A DNA stretch of 64,000 nt, from NCBI RefSeq assembly GCF_014764505.1, contig NZ_JACXWX010000005.1, positions 62,001 through 126,000 of the forward strand. Direction: 5' to 3'. Origin of the DNA: Phormidium tenue FACHB-886. GTDB taxonomy: Bacteria; Cyanobacteriota; Cyanobacteriia; Elainellales; Elainellaceae. Of the stretch, positions 1-8,572 are shown one piece after another. The translations under genes were made by a program, and so were the position numbers. Under the pieces are notes generated by a model, which saw nothing but the letters and a program-made list of their open reading frames with translations, had not been told where the DNA came from and did no database searches. Every line of letters begins with the position of its first letter. The stretch's first letter is position 1.

Positions 1-30
1 TACTACAGGAAGTATGGACCTCTAAATTTC

Positions 31-300
31 TTAAGGACCCGAGAAAATTGCCTCGTCTAAATCGCTGCGGCTCAGCGAATATTTGAACGATCGCTGGATA
101 TCTTTACCGTCTGCCCCAGCGCCGATGTAACGCACCGCCAGCGAGTCGATCTCCATCCAAATCTCGGCTTGCCAGGTGGGCCGGGTGATGTGCCAACAGT
201 GGCGGTTTTCCTGATCTTGCTGGCAGCCGTGAGAACGGAGCCATTGCTCGATTTCCGGCAAGGGATAGTTGTAGAGCGGTGTAGTGGGAGGAAGCGACAT
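31..300 (-). CDS. DUF3143 family protein
   Basis: This is an 89-residue soluble protein with no signal peptide or membrane segment. The pattern of a short N-terminal PLP..IEQWLRSHGC helix followed by a Trp/His-rich strand region (HCWHITRPTWQAEIWME) matches the small cyanobacterial DUF3143 family as I remember it. No biochemical role is known to me. It lies about 100 bp downstream of a J-domain gene on the same strand, a pairing I recall from other cyanobacteria, so a shared transcript is plausible. The assignment rests on family memory; function is unknown. Confidence 0.75.
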   Translation of the reverse strand: MSLPPTTPLYNYPLPEIEQWLRSHGCQQDQENRHCWHITRPTWQAEIWMEIDSLAVRYIGAGADGKDIQRSFKYSLSRSDLDEAIFSGP

Positions 301-397
301 GACTAGATCAAGCTGAGATTGCTTAACCTATTGTAATAAGTCTTGTACTTAAGTCTTGTCCTGGGAGGGCATGTATCCTACTCAGCCTTCCAGCAAC

Positions 398-838
398 TCA
401 GAGCACAATCTCTCCTCGGACGATGCCAACGCCGATTGCCAAGAGAATACATCCCAGGAAAGTAACCGCCAGAATAAATAGGGCAAACAGCTCTCCAGCG
501 GATAAGGGACGATCAGTAGGGTCAAGATAGACAGTCGATCGAGTCTTTTGCTTCTCTGTGACTGGACGATACAAATCTGCAGGCGGCTGGATCACCGTAT
601 AGCGAGAATAGCCAATCCTCAAGTCGTAGGCGATGCGGCGCTCTGGATTGCTGAGTGTGGCATAGGCTTCGTTAAGCTGCTGAAATTTGGCTGTAGCGAT
701 CGCTGCCGGTAGAGTTGTGGTGTCAGGGTGATAGAGCTTGCTGAGCGTCCGGTACGTCCGCCGAATCTGCTGAGCAGAAGCAGAGGGGTGCAAATTCAAC
801 AAATCATAATAGGTTCGATTTGCTTTTGCTTCAGCCAT
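398..838 (-). CDS. J-domain (DnaJ-like) membrane-anchored protein
   Basis: A 146-residue protein with an N-terminal J domain (about residues 8-75, HPD motif in KLYHPDTTT) and a C-terminal hydrophobic segment (about 115-140) that should anchor it in a membrane. J domains stimulate the ATPase of DnaK/Hsp70, so this is probably a co-chaperone that recruits Hsp70 to a membrane. It lacks the Gly/Phe and zinc-finger regions of full DnaJ (type III layout). The start was set at the second Met because AAGGG lies nine bases upstream of it, whereas the same AAGGG abuts the first Met with no spacing. An alternative start is position 847. Confidence 0.85.
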   Translation of the reverse strand: MAEAKANRTYYDLLNLHPSASAQQIRRTYRTLSKLYHPDTTTLPAAIATAKFQQLNEAYATLSNPERRIAYDLRIGYSRYTVIQPPADLYRPVTEKQKTRSTVYLDPTDRPLSAGELFALFILAVTFLGCILLAIGVGIVRGEIVL

Positions 839-918
839 CTGGTGCATCCCTTAATCCACTTACCAGTTTGTTCTAACCTGCCGTTGTTCAACCGTCTCAA
901 AGTTAACCTGTCTCAAAA

Positions 919-1779
919 TTAAGCTGTTTCAAAACAGTAGTCAGTCCGAGTCAAGCGAATTTGGGCAAGGGTGAAGATCACCGGGATGACTCGCCCGTAG
1001 TTAGTCGCGATCGTTCGCCAGCCCAAATCACTCAAAAACCAGGCCCACATTGCCGGGCCCAAAAAAGTAAAGAGGCTACGCACTGCCCCATAGCGGACAG
1101 CACTCGCTGCCATGGTGCGGCTAGCAATTTGTAGCGCTGCCTGACTTTGAATTTGTGCTGCAACCGTTGCCCCCCCTTGCAAAACCGCCTGCTTTGCCAG
1201 TTGGTAGGCTGCCATCTGCAGCGCAAACTGACGTGCCACGAGCTGCAAGATCCAGGGACGAACGACTGAGTTAACTGCTAATACACTACCGCCTTTCAGC
1301 AGCAAGCTCACTGGATCATTATGGGCAGCAGGCGGCAGCTGTTTTGCCAGATGCGATTCTGAAATGACGCGCTGCATCTGCCCTGCAATTGCCTGTTGTT
1401 CAGAAGGCGGCATCTGCTTCCAGGCGCGACTTAGCAGATGTAGGAAGATTTCGGCTTCTAGATCTTCAGCCGTATCCGTTTGAGCGTAAGAGATTTTTAG
1501 ATGGCGGCAAACCTGAAGCAACACCTGGCGATAGCTAATTTCGCTGGCTTTGCCACGCAGCACCGTCATGCCATCAGCAGCCAAAAACCGAAATCGATCT
1601 TCAATCGCCTCTAACCAAGTGTCTCGATCCTGGCTCTGCACATCGAGCGGCTCTGGGGTGTAGACATAATCCAGTGGGTTAAACTTTCGGCGGAAAAGGA
1701 TCTCAGTCAACGCCTGCAGTTCTTCGTCTGTTGCCAATTCTAACGCCGCTGTTAGCTCGTCCAAGATCCATCCCTCCAC
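919..1779 (-). CDS. YaaW/UPF0174-like protein
   Basis: A 286-residue protein. The N-terminal half is charged (LATDEELQALTEILF followed by RRKFNPLDYV), and the C-terminal half (about residues 140-270) is Ala-rich with hydrophobic helices and a GPAMWAWFLSDLGWRTIA segment near the end. This layout matches the YaaW/UPF0174 family, which has no established function. The start is a GTG codon at 1779. A nearby ATG at 1771 is in a different frame. The gene is divergent from the FAD oxidoreductase at 1867, with 87 bp between them for both promoters. Confidence 0.7.
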   Translation of the reverse strand: MEGWILDELTAALELATDEELQALTEILFRRKFNPLDYVYTPEPLDVQSQDRDTWLEAIEDRFRFLAADGMTVLRGKASEISYRQVLLQVCRHLKISYAQTDTAEDLEAEIFLHLLSRAWKQMPPSEQQAIAGQMQRVISESHLAKQLPPAAHNDPVSLLLKGGSVLAVNSVVRPWILQLVARQFALQMAAYQLAKQAVLQGGATVAAQIQSQAALQIASRTMAASAVRYGAVRSLFTFLGPAMWAWFLSDLGWRTIATNYGRVIPVIFTLAQIRLTRTDYCFETA

Positions 1780-1866
1780 CGCTACTAAGTTTCCCTGCTG
1801 TCCAATATTCTACTGAATCAGTCAAGTCTTCGGGAGTAAGCTGAGAAGAGGAATGGGGGTGAGGCG

Positions 1867-2994
1867 ATGAAGCTTGATGTGGTAGTAGTTGGGGCAGGCA
1901 TGGCTGGCTTAATTTGTGCTCAGCAGCTCCAGCGATCGGGCTATCGGGTGGTTGTGATTGAGAAGTCACGCGGGCTGGGTGGACGGGTAGCAACTCGTCG
2001 GCTTGCCGGAACCTGGGCAGATCACGGGTTGCGCTGCTTGGAGGTGCAAGGCGATCTCACATCGCTGCTAATTCAAACGCTGGTGCAGCAAGGCATACTG
2101 CATCGCTGGACAGAAACAATTCACGACTGGACAACAACAGGGCTGCAAGTGTCTCCCGTACAGCATCCGCGCTATGCTGCTGCAGAAGGCATTACGGCAG
2201 TTGCTAAAGCATTGGGAGCAGGGTTAGAAATTCGGCGGGCTCAACGGGTGCAGGCTATCGCTTTCCAGCCCGATCGCAGTTGGAAGCTGACGCTAGAAAC
2301 GGGTGCAGGCTCCGGGGCAGAGGTAGCAAGTCTAGCGGTTGTGCTGGCGATCCCTGCTCCACAAGCATTGCTGTTGCTGCAGCCAATCGCCGACTGGCTG
2401 CCAGATGACCTGCTAGCAGCACTGCGCTCAGTACAGTTTGCGCCTTGCATCACCTCGATTGCAGCTTACCCGATTAAGTATGCAGCAAAGTTTCAAAACC
2501 TTCCCTGGCAGGCAGTGCAGTTTCCAGCAGGGGCAACGCTGGCTTGGGTAGGACTGGAAGGCAGTAAACGATCGATTGAATCGAGTGAATCAACTGAGAC
2601 ATCGCCTACGCTAGTTGTTCAAAGTTCGGCGGCATTTGCCGAGCTTCACCTAGACGACACAGACCTCCAGCCCGTGGGACAGCATCTGCTGACGCAAGCG
2701 GCAGAGGCGCTGCTACCTGCCCTGGCAGAGGCAGAAGAACTCCAGGTGCATCGCTGGCGCTATGCTTTTGTATCGCAACCTTGGCAGAATACGAGCCTTC
2801 AGGCTGCATCACTGCCGCTTGTCTGTTGCGGAGATTGGTGTGGGGGCGATCGTCTGGAGAGCGCCTTAAACTCTGGTTTGGCAGCCGCTCAGCAAATTGC
2901 GCTCCAGCTAGGCACCCCAGTTGTAAGTGAGACTGCTGAACCGATCGCAGCCTTTGCCGACCTGCTAAAGCTGGTTAGTGCACATTCAACTTGA
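1867..2994 (+). CDS. FAD-dependent oxidoreductase, renalase/amine-oxidase-like
   Basis: A 375-residue flavoprotein. The N-terminus has a classic dinucleotide-binding fold (VVVGAGMAGLICAQQL, residues 5-20, with the acidic strand end VVVIEKSRGLGGR at about 28-40). The C-terminus carries the second FAD motif (CCGDWCGGDRLESALNSG). The family covers renalase-like and amine-oxidase-like enzymes; the substrate cannot be told from sequence. GAGG about seven bases upstream supports the start. The gene stands alone: its neighbour on the left is divergent and the one on the right is convergent. Confidence 0.85.
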   Translation: MKLDVVVVGAGMAGLICAQQLQRSGYRVVVIEKSRGLGGRVATRRLAGTWADHGLRCLEVQGDLTSLLIQTLVQQGILHRWTETIHDWTTTGLQVSPVQHPRYAAAEGITAVAKALGAGLEIRRAQRVQAIAFQPDRSWKLTLETGAGSGAEVASLAVVLAIPAPQALLLLQPIADWLPDDLLAALRSVQFAPCITSIAAYPIKYAAKFQNLPWQAVQFPAGATLAWVGLEGSKRSIESSESTETSPTLVVQSSAAFAELHLDDTDLQPVGQHLLTQAAEALLPALAEAEELQVHRWRYAFVSQPWQNTSLQAASLPLVCCGDWCGGDRLESALNSGLAAAQQIALQLGTPVVSETAEPIAAFADLLKLVSAHST

Positions 2995-3058
2995 TCTGAA
3001 GTCTGTAGGGCTTTATGGAGTAACGCTCTACGAAGCCATCATTCCCTTAAAGAAAAAA

Positions 3059-3086
3059 CTATCGGTAGTCAATGCACTACCGATAG
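3059..3086 (-). terminator. Rho-independent terminator for the 62-residue basic protein gene
   Basis: Two 11-nt arms (ctatcggtagt at 3059-3069 and its complement at 3076-3086) enclose a 6-nt loop. On the minus strand the stem is followed by a run of six T residues (aaaaaa at 3053-3058 on the plus strand). It lies between two convergent genes and, by the T run, serves the minus-strand one. Confidence 0.8.
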
Positions 3087-3112
3087 TGAATGATTCTCGA
3101 AAGGAATTGAGG

Positions 3113-3301
3113 TTAGTCTGCTGCCCCTGTCCCTTCTTGACTCATATTGTCGCGCTCGGCATCGTCCTCCTGGCTGCCTCCGCCAGCGCCGTAGCGCCGT
3201 CTATTGCCGAATCGACCAACGTTAGTACGCTTACGAAACTTACGAGCGTAAGCCTGGTTACGGAGTGCTTTTTCTTTCTTTTGATTACGGCGTTTAGCCA
3301 T
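3113..3301 (-). CDS. Small basic conserved cyanobacterial protein
   Basis: A 62-residue protein with a strongly basic N-terminal half (MAKRRNQKKEKALRNQAYAR, then further Arg and Lys to residue 37) and a Gly-rich, acidic C-terminal tail. I remember the N-terminal pattern from other cyanobacteria as a conserved hypothetical. The composition suggests RNA or ribosome binding, but that is inference. AGAGG upstream supports the start, and a T-tailed hairpin follows the stop. A 117-residue frame on the plus strand covers the same DNA and has no such support. Confidence 0.75.
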   Translation of the reverse strand: MAKRRNQKKEKALRNQAYARKFRKRTNVGRFGNRRRYGAGGGSQEDDAERDNMSQEGTGAAD

Positions 3302-3613
3302 TCTAAGACCTCTTTACCTCTATTTGATTGAAGTTGAACTAGTTTGAGCTGAGCTTAGACAGAAAAATCTGACGGGGTGGAGGCTTTAACAAGGTGGAGA
3401 CTTAGCCAAACGAAAGCTCGCTTAGCAAGAAATGCGCTGAGCTACGCCAAACTACGGCTCCATCCAACCTTTCCCACAGGATGTTTACTCTATCATAGTT
3501 GGTGCGATCTTGGCTTGGGGTTGATTTCCTGGAACGCTTGTTGGGCAAGGTTTTCAAGAAAACAGAGAGGTAGATGAAATTTTCCTCATAGCGTTTTGTT
3601 GGCTGGGAATCTG
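3302..3613. other. Intergenic, no supported gene
   Basis: About 310 bp between the small basic protein gene and the cca stop. Two short frames (66 and 71 residues) exist but show no family features or ribosome sites. I see no tRNA or clear terminator. Confidence 0.5.
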
Positions 3614-4960
3614 TCACTCTACAATCCCCTCAGCCGCAATCTGCGATCTGGCAAATTCTAGAGCGTCCGCGCGGCTGTGCAGCTTTCCCTCGGCTCTGGC
3701 AAGCTGAATCGCATCTAGCAGATGTCCAATTTGAGGGCTAGGGCGTAGGTGTAGCTGCGTCATCAAATCTCGTCCGCTGACCAATGAGACGGGATGAGCA
3801 ACCGGGTCGTCGGGCGTTAGAAAGCGATGGAACAACGCCTCGATCGGCGCCTGAGTCGTCCCTTGAGCAATTGCCAAAACTGCCAGAGCAGGAAACGCAA
3901 AGCCAATACTGCGAAAAAGGTGATACTGATCCCGCAGAGATAACACCGATTGAATTTGCGGCAAAGCTCTGATGACCGAGAGCACCGCCTGCACTTCGGC
4001 GCGGCTATATTTCAGCCGCCACAGATCTTGCTCTGCTGCTGCCGGATCTTCTGCAACCAAGCAGGCCAGCTTGGCCACCTTGAGCCAGCTCCTACCTGTA
4101 CCTGAAATTTTTTGCTGATCCCGTAGCCAGCCCTGTAGCTCTTGCCCAAATGCCGCCTGCTGCTCGGCCAGGGCGATTGCCGCTTGGTCAATGCCTGCCA
4201 CCTGCGAAAGTTTTGTCGTCGTCGCATGGGGAAACCAATGTGTCAGCAGACCATCTTCAAAGGCAAGCGCCAGAAAAGGCGTTCCCTTGGCAGTGCTAAG
4301 CAGGTAGCCCACTTCTGACTGAATCCGCTCTGGCGCAATTGATTGCAGCAGCGGCGCCAACAGCCGAATCATCTGCTGCGTTTCTGGGTCTACCTTGAAG
4401 CCAAGCTGAGCTGCCTGTCTGTAGGCTCGCAGCAGTCTCAAGGGGTCCTCCTTGAGATTGTCTGGCTCCACCATGCGAATCATTTGCTGCTGCAGGTCAG
4501 CATGTCCCTGGAGGGGATCAAGAATGTGCTCCGTATGAGGGCTGTAGGCGATCGCATTAACCGTGAAATCTCGTCTCCGCAGGTCTTCTTCGAGACTATC
4601 GCCCACCTGCTGAGCAAAGTCTACGGTGGCGTTCTCAAACACAACCCGCGCAATTTGGCGATCGGCATCGAGCAGGACAAAACCAGCCTGGTAGTGAGCT
4701 GCCATTTTTTGAGCAGTTTTAACAGCTCCTGCAGGCATGACAAAATCCAAATCTAGATATTCGGCGCTTCTGCCCAGCAGTGCATCTCGCACATTGCCGC
4801 CCACTAGATAAGTTGTTTGCGGTAGCCAATCCAAACTAAAAGGCCAAGTTTGGGGAGACAGTGCTGAAACGTCTAATACCGGAGATGTTCCCTGGGAGGG
4901 TGATGAAGCTGCGCCTAGAAATGAATTTGCCTGGTTCAACAGTATTGCGTCCAATGTCAA
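3614..4960 (-). CDS. cca: CCA-adding tRNA nucleotidyltransferase / poly(A) polymerase family
   Basis: A 448-residue class II nucleotidyltransferase. The head domain shows the LVGGNVRDALLG motif (about residues 52-63) followed by the catalytic DLDFV acidic pair (about 70-74), then RRRDFTVNAIAY (about 128-139) and the neck motif that begins near DPLRLLRAYRQAAQLGF (about 192-208). The family either adds or repairs the CCA end of tRNAs or makes poly(A) tails. In cyanobacteria the role may be split with a second enzyme, so whether it adds CC, A or CCA is not decided here. The gene is monocistronic by spacing. Confidence 0.9.
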   Translation of the reverse strand: MTLDAILLNQANSFLGAASSPSQGTSPVLDVSALSPQTWPFSLDWLPQTTYLVGGNVRDALLGRSAEYLDLDFVMPAGAVKTAQKMAAHYQAGFVLLDADRQIARVVFENATVDFAQQVGDSLEEDLRRRDFTVNAIAYSPHTEHILDPLQGHADLQQQMIRMVEPDNLKEDPLRLLRAYRQAAQLGFKVDPETQQMIRLLAPLLQSIAPERIQSEVGYLLSTAKGTPFLALAFEDGLLTHWFPHATTTKLSQVAGIDQAAIALAEQQAAFGQELQGWLRDQQKISGTGRSWLKVAKLACLVAEDPAAAEQDLWRLKYSRAEVQAVLSVIRALPQIQSVLSLRDQYHLFRSIGFAFPALAVLAIAQGTTQAPIEALFHRFLTPDDPVAHPVSLVSGRDLMTQLHLRPSPQIGHLLDAIQLARAEGKLHSRADALEFARSQIAAEGIVE

Positions 4961-5216
4961 GTCCGAATGAGTATCCGAATGAGTAAATGTGCCCGCTGAA
5001 AAGGAGGTGCGGCTGATGGATGAACTAACCTAATTTTTCTCTGCGACAGCACCAATCCCGAAGAAAATCGCCACTTCTTTTCATTTTGTCAATCTCACTC
5101 CAGGGTGGCTGCCAGTTTTAGGAAAACTTGAGATACATTATCAAAAAAGGGTCATACAAACCTAATTTTGCTCCGTTCGTTTCGCTGCTGCTTATCGCTG
5201 TTGGAGGGCTTGACTC

Positions 5217-5465
5217 ATGTGTATTTGCGTGAACTGTCATTATGTCGATCGCTGCACGACATATCATGCCGTGGAGCATCAGCACCAGCAGCGCCATCTC
5301 ACGGAATCCCCTGATTTTGAGGCGGCAGAACCTACCATCAACGTTAACATTCGCCCACGCCAAGACGAAATTGAGATGGAGTGGGATGTCGTAGGCTGCC
5401 TCAGCTTTAAAGAAGAAGTCGGCAAATGGTCGCGGCTGCGCCCCGGTGAGCTAATTCCGACTTAA
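5217..5465 (+). CDS. ycf34: Ycf34 family protein
   Basis: An 82-residue protein that opens with MCICVNCHYVDRCTTYH, the Cys-rich start typical of the Ycf34 family shared by cyanobacteria and red-lineage plastids. Three Cys lie within the first 13 residues (C2, C4, C7, with C13 a fourth) and probably bind a metal or an iron-sulfur cluster. Work in Synechocystis ties the family to photosynthetic electron transport, as I recall. It is convergent with the TPR gene at 5474, with only 8 bp between the stops. A minus-strand frame at 5118-5363 is a shadow. Confidence 0.9.
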   Translation: MCICVNCHYVDRCTTYHAVEHQHQQRHLTESPDFEAAEPTINVNIRPRQDEIEMEWDVVGCLSFKEEVGKWSRLRPGELIPT

Positions 5466-5473
5466 GTCTCCAG

Positions 5474-6610
5474 TTAGGCTGTGTGCTGAAAGATTAATGT
5501 GCTGTACAGGTGAAAAGCCGCATCCCAAGCCGAAGGCTGTTTGCGGAATACATCAATATGAGCCGGAAAATTCCGAACAATTGCTAGCTGCTCTAAGGCA
5601 GTTTCAGCAAATGGCGTAAATTCTGACCCTGCAGATCCAGAGGATTGATGTGGAGTGGCGTTTCCGAGAGGCGCCGCTCCGTGAACTCGATCGCCTAGAA
5701 AGGCAGCAAGCTGATTCCAGCGGATGCGAGTTGTGGCTTGGCTAACTGCTCCATCCTGGCTAGCGTCAAACACCACCCCTTGATTGAACTGGTACGCTCG
5801 ATCGCAAAACCGCAGCAAGCAGCGGCGCTTAGGCAGATGCAAATCTAGCACTTGGGCGTAGTCCTGCGTTTCTTCTCGGTGCGTCAGCGCTTGCCGCTGG
5901 AATGGCGCATGGCTGACCACATCCACGACATCTTCAAAAATGGGCAATAGCCCATTCACCCGACGGCTCACTTCCGACCACTCGAATGTTAGCGAACCGA
6001 GCTGATCGGATTCATTCAGGCAGACGATTTGGGGTTGAGGCAAGGCAGATTGGATATACTGCACTCGAAACACGCGAATCTGCTGCAAATCTGCCAGTGA
6101 TACCCAAAAGACTGGAATGCCAGCTTGCCGTAGCGCCTGCCCCAAAACCTGAAGTTCGCCGATCGCCCCAACTCGGTACAGCCGCCAACCTCGGCTAGGC
6201 AGCAGCAGCCGTGCGGCATAGGCGTCGATCTTCATGATGCGAGCAAAACTCTGGGCAGCAGCCTGCTTGGCAGATGCATCGATCGGCTCTAGTACCAAAA
6301 CACCCTGCGCGGTTTGGCTCGGATCAGCCATTGCTTGGGCGATCGCTGCTTCCCTTTGGCTCTGTGCGGCTGCGGCCAAGCGCTGCAAACCCTCCCGTGC
6401 TTGCGCTGCCACTTTCGTCGGTGTGGCTCCCTGCAACAGCCCTCGATAGATCGCTTCTGCGGCTTCAGCTTTTCCCGTCACTTCTCGCAGCCGTCCGATG
6501 TATAGCCGCACCCACAGGTTGTCAGGCGACTGCTGATGGAGTTGCTTTAACAGGTGAGCAGCCGTTTTGTAATCTTGGCGATCGAAGGCAGCAGAAACTT
6601 GGTCGAGCAT
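5474..6610 (-). CDS. TPR-containing cyanobacterial protein
   Basis: A 378-residue soluble protein. The N-terminal ~70 residues form TPR-type helices (FDRQDYKTAAHLLKQLHQQS; VRLYIGRLREVTGKAEAAEA). The rest is a domain I do not recognise by name, with GWRLYRVGAIGELQVLGQAL and CLLRFCDRAYQFNQGVVFD as marked stretches. It seems to be a conserved cyanobacterial protein of unknown role. It sits 29 bp downstream of rsmE on the same strand, so the two probably share a transcript. Confidence 0.75.
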   Translation of the reverse strand: MLDQVSAAFDRQDYKTAAHLLKQLHQQSPDNLWVRLYIGRLREVTGKAEAAEAIYRGLLQGATPTKVAAQAREGLQRLAAAAQSQREAAIAQAMADPSQTAQGVLVLEPIDASAKQAAAQSFARIMKIDAYAARLLLPSRGWRLYRVGAIGELQVLGQALRQAGIPVFWVSLADLQQIRVFRVQYIQSALPQPQIVCLNESDQLGSLTFEWSEVSRRVNGLLPIFEDVVDVVSHAPFQRQALTHREETQDYAQVLDLHLPKRRCLLRFCDRAYQFNQGVVFDASQDGAVSQATTRIRWNQLAAFLGDRVHGAAPLGNATPHQSSGSAGSEFTPFAETALEQLAIVRNFPAHIDVFRKQPSAWDAAFHLYSTLIFQHTA

Positions 6611-6639
6611 GAGAGTTCAGCGATCGGTTTTTTCATAGC

Positions 6640-7377
6640 CTAAACCGTTTTGCCAATGGGTGGCATCGCTTCATATACAGACGCAACGATTGCCATTACT
6701 ACAACAGGTGCCGTTACAGCCCTGAGGATGCGAGAACCCAGCGAGATGGGCTGGTAGGCTGCAGCAATTGCCATCTCAACTTCAGCGGGTGTCCAACCGC
6801 CCTCGCAGCCTGTGGCCAGGATGAGAGAGGATGCTGTAGTTTGCTGCAGGGTAGACAGCAGCGGCGATCGCGCCCCCCGCTCGGCGCAGAGATAGCAGGA
6901 GCCATTGTTCCAAGTTTTTAACGCTTCAGCCCAAGGGGTTGGCTCCCAGATTCTGGGTACGATCTGCCGTTCAGATTGTTCGGCGGCTTCAGCTGCAATC
7001 CGCTGCCAACGATCGCGCTTTTGGACACTGGGATTGAGCAAAGTGCGCTGGCTGAGCACAGGCACGATTTGCTCAACCCCTAGCTCTGTGACTTGCCGCA
7101 CGATGTCTTCCATGCCGGTTTTGGGTAAGGCTATGAGCAGCGTTACAGAGACGGGCAGCTCGGTTTGAGCGGCAATTGGCTCCAAAATCTTGGCTTCGCG
7201 GAGAGTACTGCCGAGGGCAGAAAGCCACCCGTGTCCCTGCCCGTCCATTGCAATAAAGCGATCGCCTGCACCTAATCGGAGAACCCGACTGAGATAGTGA
7301 TGCTGTTCCGGCGTGAGATAGAGGGTTTCGTTAGAGAGCTGGCTGGGGGCAATTGTCACCCGCTGGAGCTGAACCAT
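6640..7377 (-). CDS. rsmE: 16S rRNA (uracil1498-N3)-methyltransferase RsmE
   Basis: A 246-residue SPOUT-class methyltransferase. The N-terminal PUA-like part contains EQHHYLSRVLRLGAGDRF. The C-terminal knot shows ALPKTGMEDIVRQVTELGV, VPVLSQRT, ERQIVPRIWEP, GCEGGWTPAEVE and LGSRILRAVTAPVV, all typical of RsmE, which methylates U1498 in helix 44 of 16S rRNA. The longest frame begins at 7431. I chose the internal ATG at 7377 because the family starts with a short MVQLQRV-type strand and the extra 18 residues have no family character. Confidence 0.92.
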   Translation of the reverse strand: MVQLQRVTIAPSQLSNETLYLTPEQHHYLSRVLRLGAGDRFIAMDGQGHGWLSALGSTLREAKILEPIAAQTELPVSVTLLIALPKTGMEDIVRQVTELGVEQIVPVLSQRTLLNPSVQKRDRWQRIAAEAAEQSERQIVPRIWEPTPWAEALKTWNNGSCYLCAERGARSPLLSTLQQTTASSLILATGCEGGWTPAEVEMAIAAAYQPISLGSRILRAVTAPVVVMAIVASVYEAMPPIGKTV

Positions 7378-7624
7378 AAGCGGCAGGACTGGCAGTACAC
7401 CTTCATTATAGGCAAGTTTTGCTAGCACCATTAAAAGAATTTTGCAACATTTATTGCAAAACTGTAATATTTACTGTTATATTTATTTACATAAGGTAAC
7501 AACGCACTCCTCCTAAGAGTCCATCCGAGAGCGCCGATGCAGGCAGGGTGAAGAATTTAGTCTCCTTGCTTATGTTGCTTAGAGGATGAGCTGAAACCTT
7601 CAGAGTAGTTGAGAGGTAAAAACC

Positions 7625-7828
7625 ATGACGATGCTAATTCTAATCGCACTGTTTGTTGTAGGCTGGGTGGCGGCTGCCGTAATTGGGACACAAGTCTACT
7701 TCTTGGGAGAGCAAACCAAGCCAATTCACGAACGCAACTGGAATTCAGACTCCTTCGAGGATTTGGCAGAGTCCATCACGGGAACTGAAACTGACTACAG
7801 CAGCCGCATTCCGGGCTACCAGGCGTAG
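7625..7828 (+). CDS. psb35: Psb35-like small membrane protein (PSII assembly)
   Basis: A 67-residue protein with one N-terminal membrane segment (ILIALFVVGWVAAAVIGTQVYFL) and a polar tail with GEQTKPIHERNW. The pattern fits, from memory, the family of Synechocystis Ssl2148/Psb35, which stabilises the CP47 module and associated Hlips during photosystem II assembly. The match is by recollection and not an alignment, so the symbol is tentative. GAGAGG about ten bases upstream supports the start. A 13-nt direct repeat spans its stop codon and a perfect 22-bp hairpin follows. Confidence 0.55.
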   Translation: MTMLILIALFVVGWVAAAVIGTQVYFLGEQTKPIHERNWNSDSFEDLAESITGTETDYSSRIPGYQA

Positions 7829-7881
7829 TAAATTTGCGTAGTAAATTTGCAGCCCTCCTAACGATCTTCAACGCTTTCGTA

Positions 7882-7929
7882 GATCTTTTAACCCCCTAGC
7901 GGATTACTCCGCTAGGGGGTTAAAAGATC
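7882..7929 (+). terminator. Perfect 22-bp inverted repeat, likely terminator
   Basis: The arms at 7882-7903 and 7908-7929 are exact complements with a TTAC loop. The stem contains CCCCCTAGCGGA and its complement, and the right arm carries TTAAAAGATC, so both ends are A/T rich. It lies 54 bp after the Psb35-like gene and 120 bp before the next plus-strand gene, so it probably ends the first transcript. Confidence 0.75.
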
Positions 7930-8048
7930 GATAGAACGAAAGATCGGAAACATCTAGCAAACCTGAAGAATTTTAGAGAGTCCGTCGCTCACACGTTAAA
8001 CTGATTCCTCTTGAGATGCCTTTTTAAGCTTTTTCGAGGTAAAACACT

Positions 8049-8399
8049 ATGTCAGAATTTCAAGACTTTTTGAGGCGGCGATTTGCGTACGTGGCAATCG
8101 GAGAATTCAAGTCTGGCAAATTTGAAGAGGCAAGACGGCTCTACGAAGAAGCGGTTTCATCCTATGGTGAGGGCTTCAAGGGAACCTATCTTTTGCAAGA
8201 ACCTGGAACCGATCGCGGTATTTCAGTGATTTTTTGGGAAAGCGCTGCTGATATGGAAGACAACCGGACTGAGGCACATGAAACGATCTTAAAAAAGATG
8301 ACACCGCTTTTTGCTAAAGCACCAGATACAGCCTTCTATGAAGTGGTTTGTGATATCCAACCCAGTGGCTCAAAAACTATAGAGTCTACGCAGTCTTAG
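8049..8399 (+). CDS. Hypothetical protein, possible dimeric alpha/beta-barrel fold
   Basis: A 116-residue soluble protein with an aromatic N-terminal strand (RRFAYVAIGEFKSGKFEEAR), a central GFKGTYLLQEPGTDRGISVIFWES strand pair and a helix with DNRTEAHETILKKM. The strand-helix-strand order resembles ferredoxin-like dimeric barrels such as antibiotic-biosynthesis monooxygenase-like proteins. I do not recognise a specific family. GAGG about ten bases upstream supports the start. A hairpin follows the gene. Confidence 0.7.
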   Translation: MSEFQDFLRRRFAYVAIGEFKSGKFEEARRLYEEAVSSYGEGFKGTYLLQEPGTDRGISVIFWESAADMEDNRTEAHETILKKMTPLFAKAPDTAFYEVVCDIQPSGSKTIESTQS

Positions 8400-8497
8400 T
8401 GTAATTGTCAGTGCAACTGCTTACCTTTACCCTCAGGGTGGGTGAATAATGCTCATCCCCTGCCTGTAGACAGGTTTTCAGTCATCCAATCTCTTAC

Positions 8498-8534
8498 ATA
8501 AATCGTGGGGTGGCGAAGCCGCCTCACGATTTAT
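8498..8534. terminator. Bidirectional terminator-like hairpin
   Basis: A 17-bp stem (ATAAATCGTG at 8498-8507 pairs with 8525-8534, continued inward by GGGTGGC with GCCGCCT including G-U pairs) closes on a GAA loop. It sits between the convergent genes ending at 8399 (+) and 8573 (-). Confidence 0.7.
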
Positions 8535-8572
8535 TTGGTTAAAAATCTATTCGTATAGGAAGCCTGTTGTGT

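Noticed and set aside
2978-3331. 117-residue plus-strand frame covering the small basic gene
   Set aside because: It overlaps the better supported minus-strand gene and has no ribosome site, family motif or plausible composition.
3402-3617. 71-residue minus-strand frame after cca
   Set aside because: No ribosome site or family pattern; the intergenic region shows no other sign of coding.
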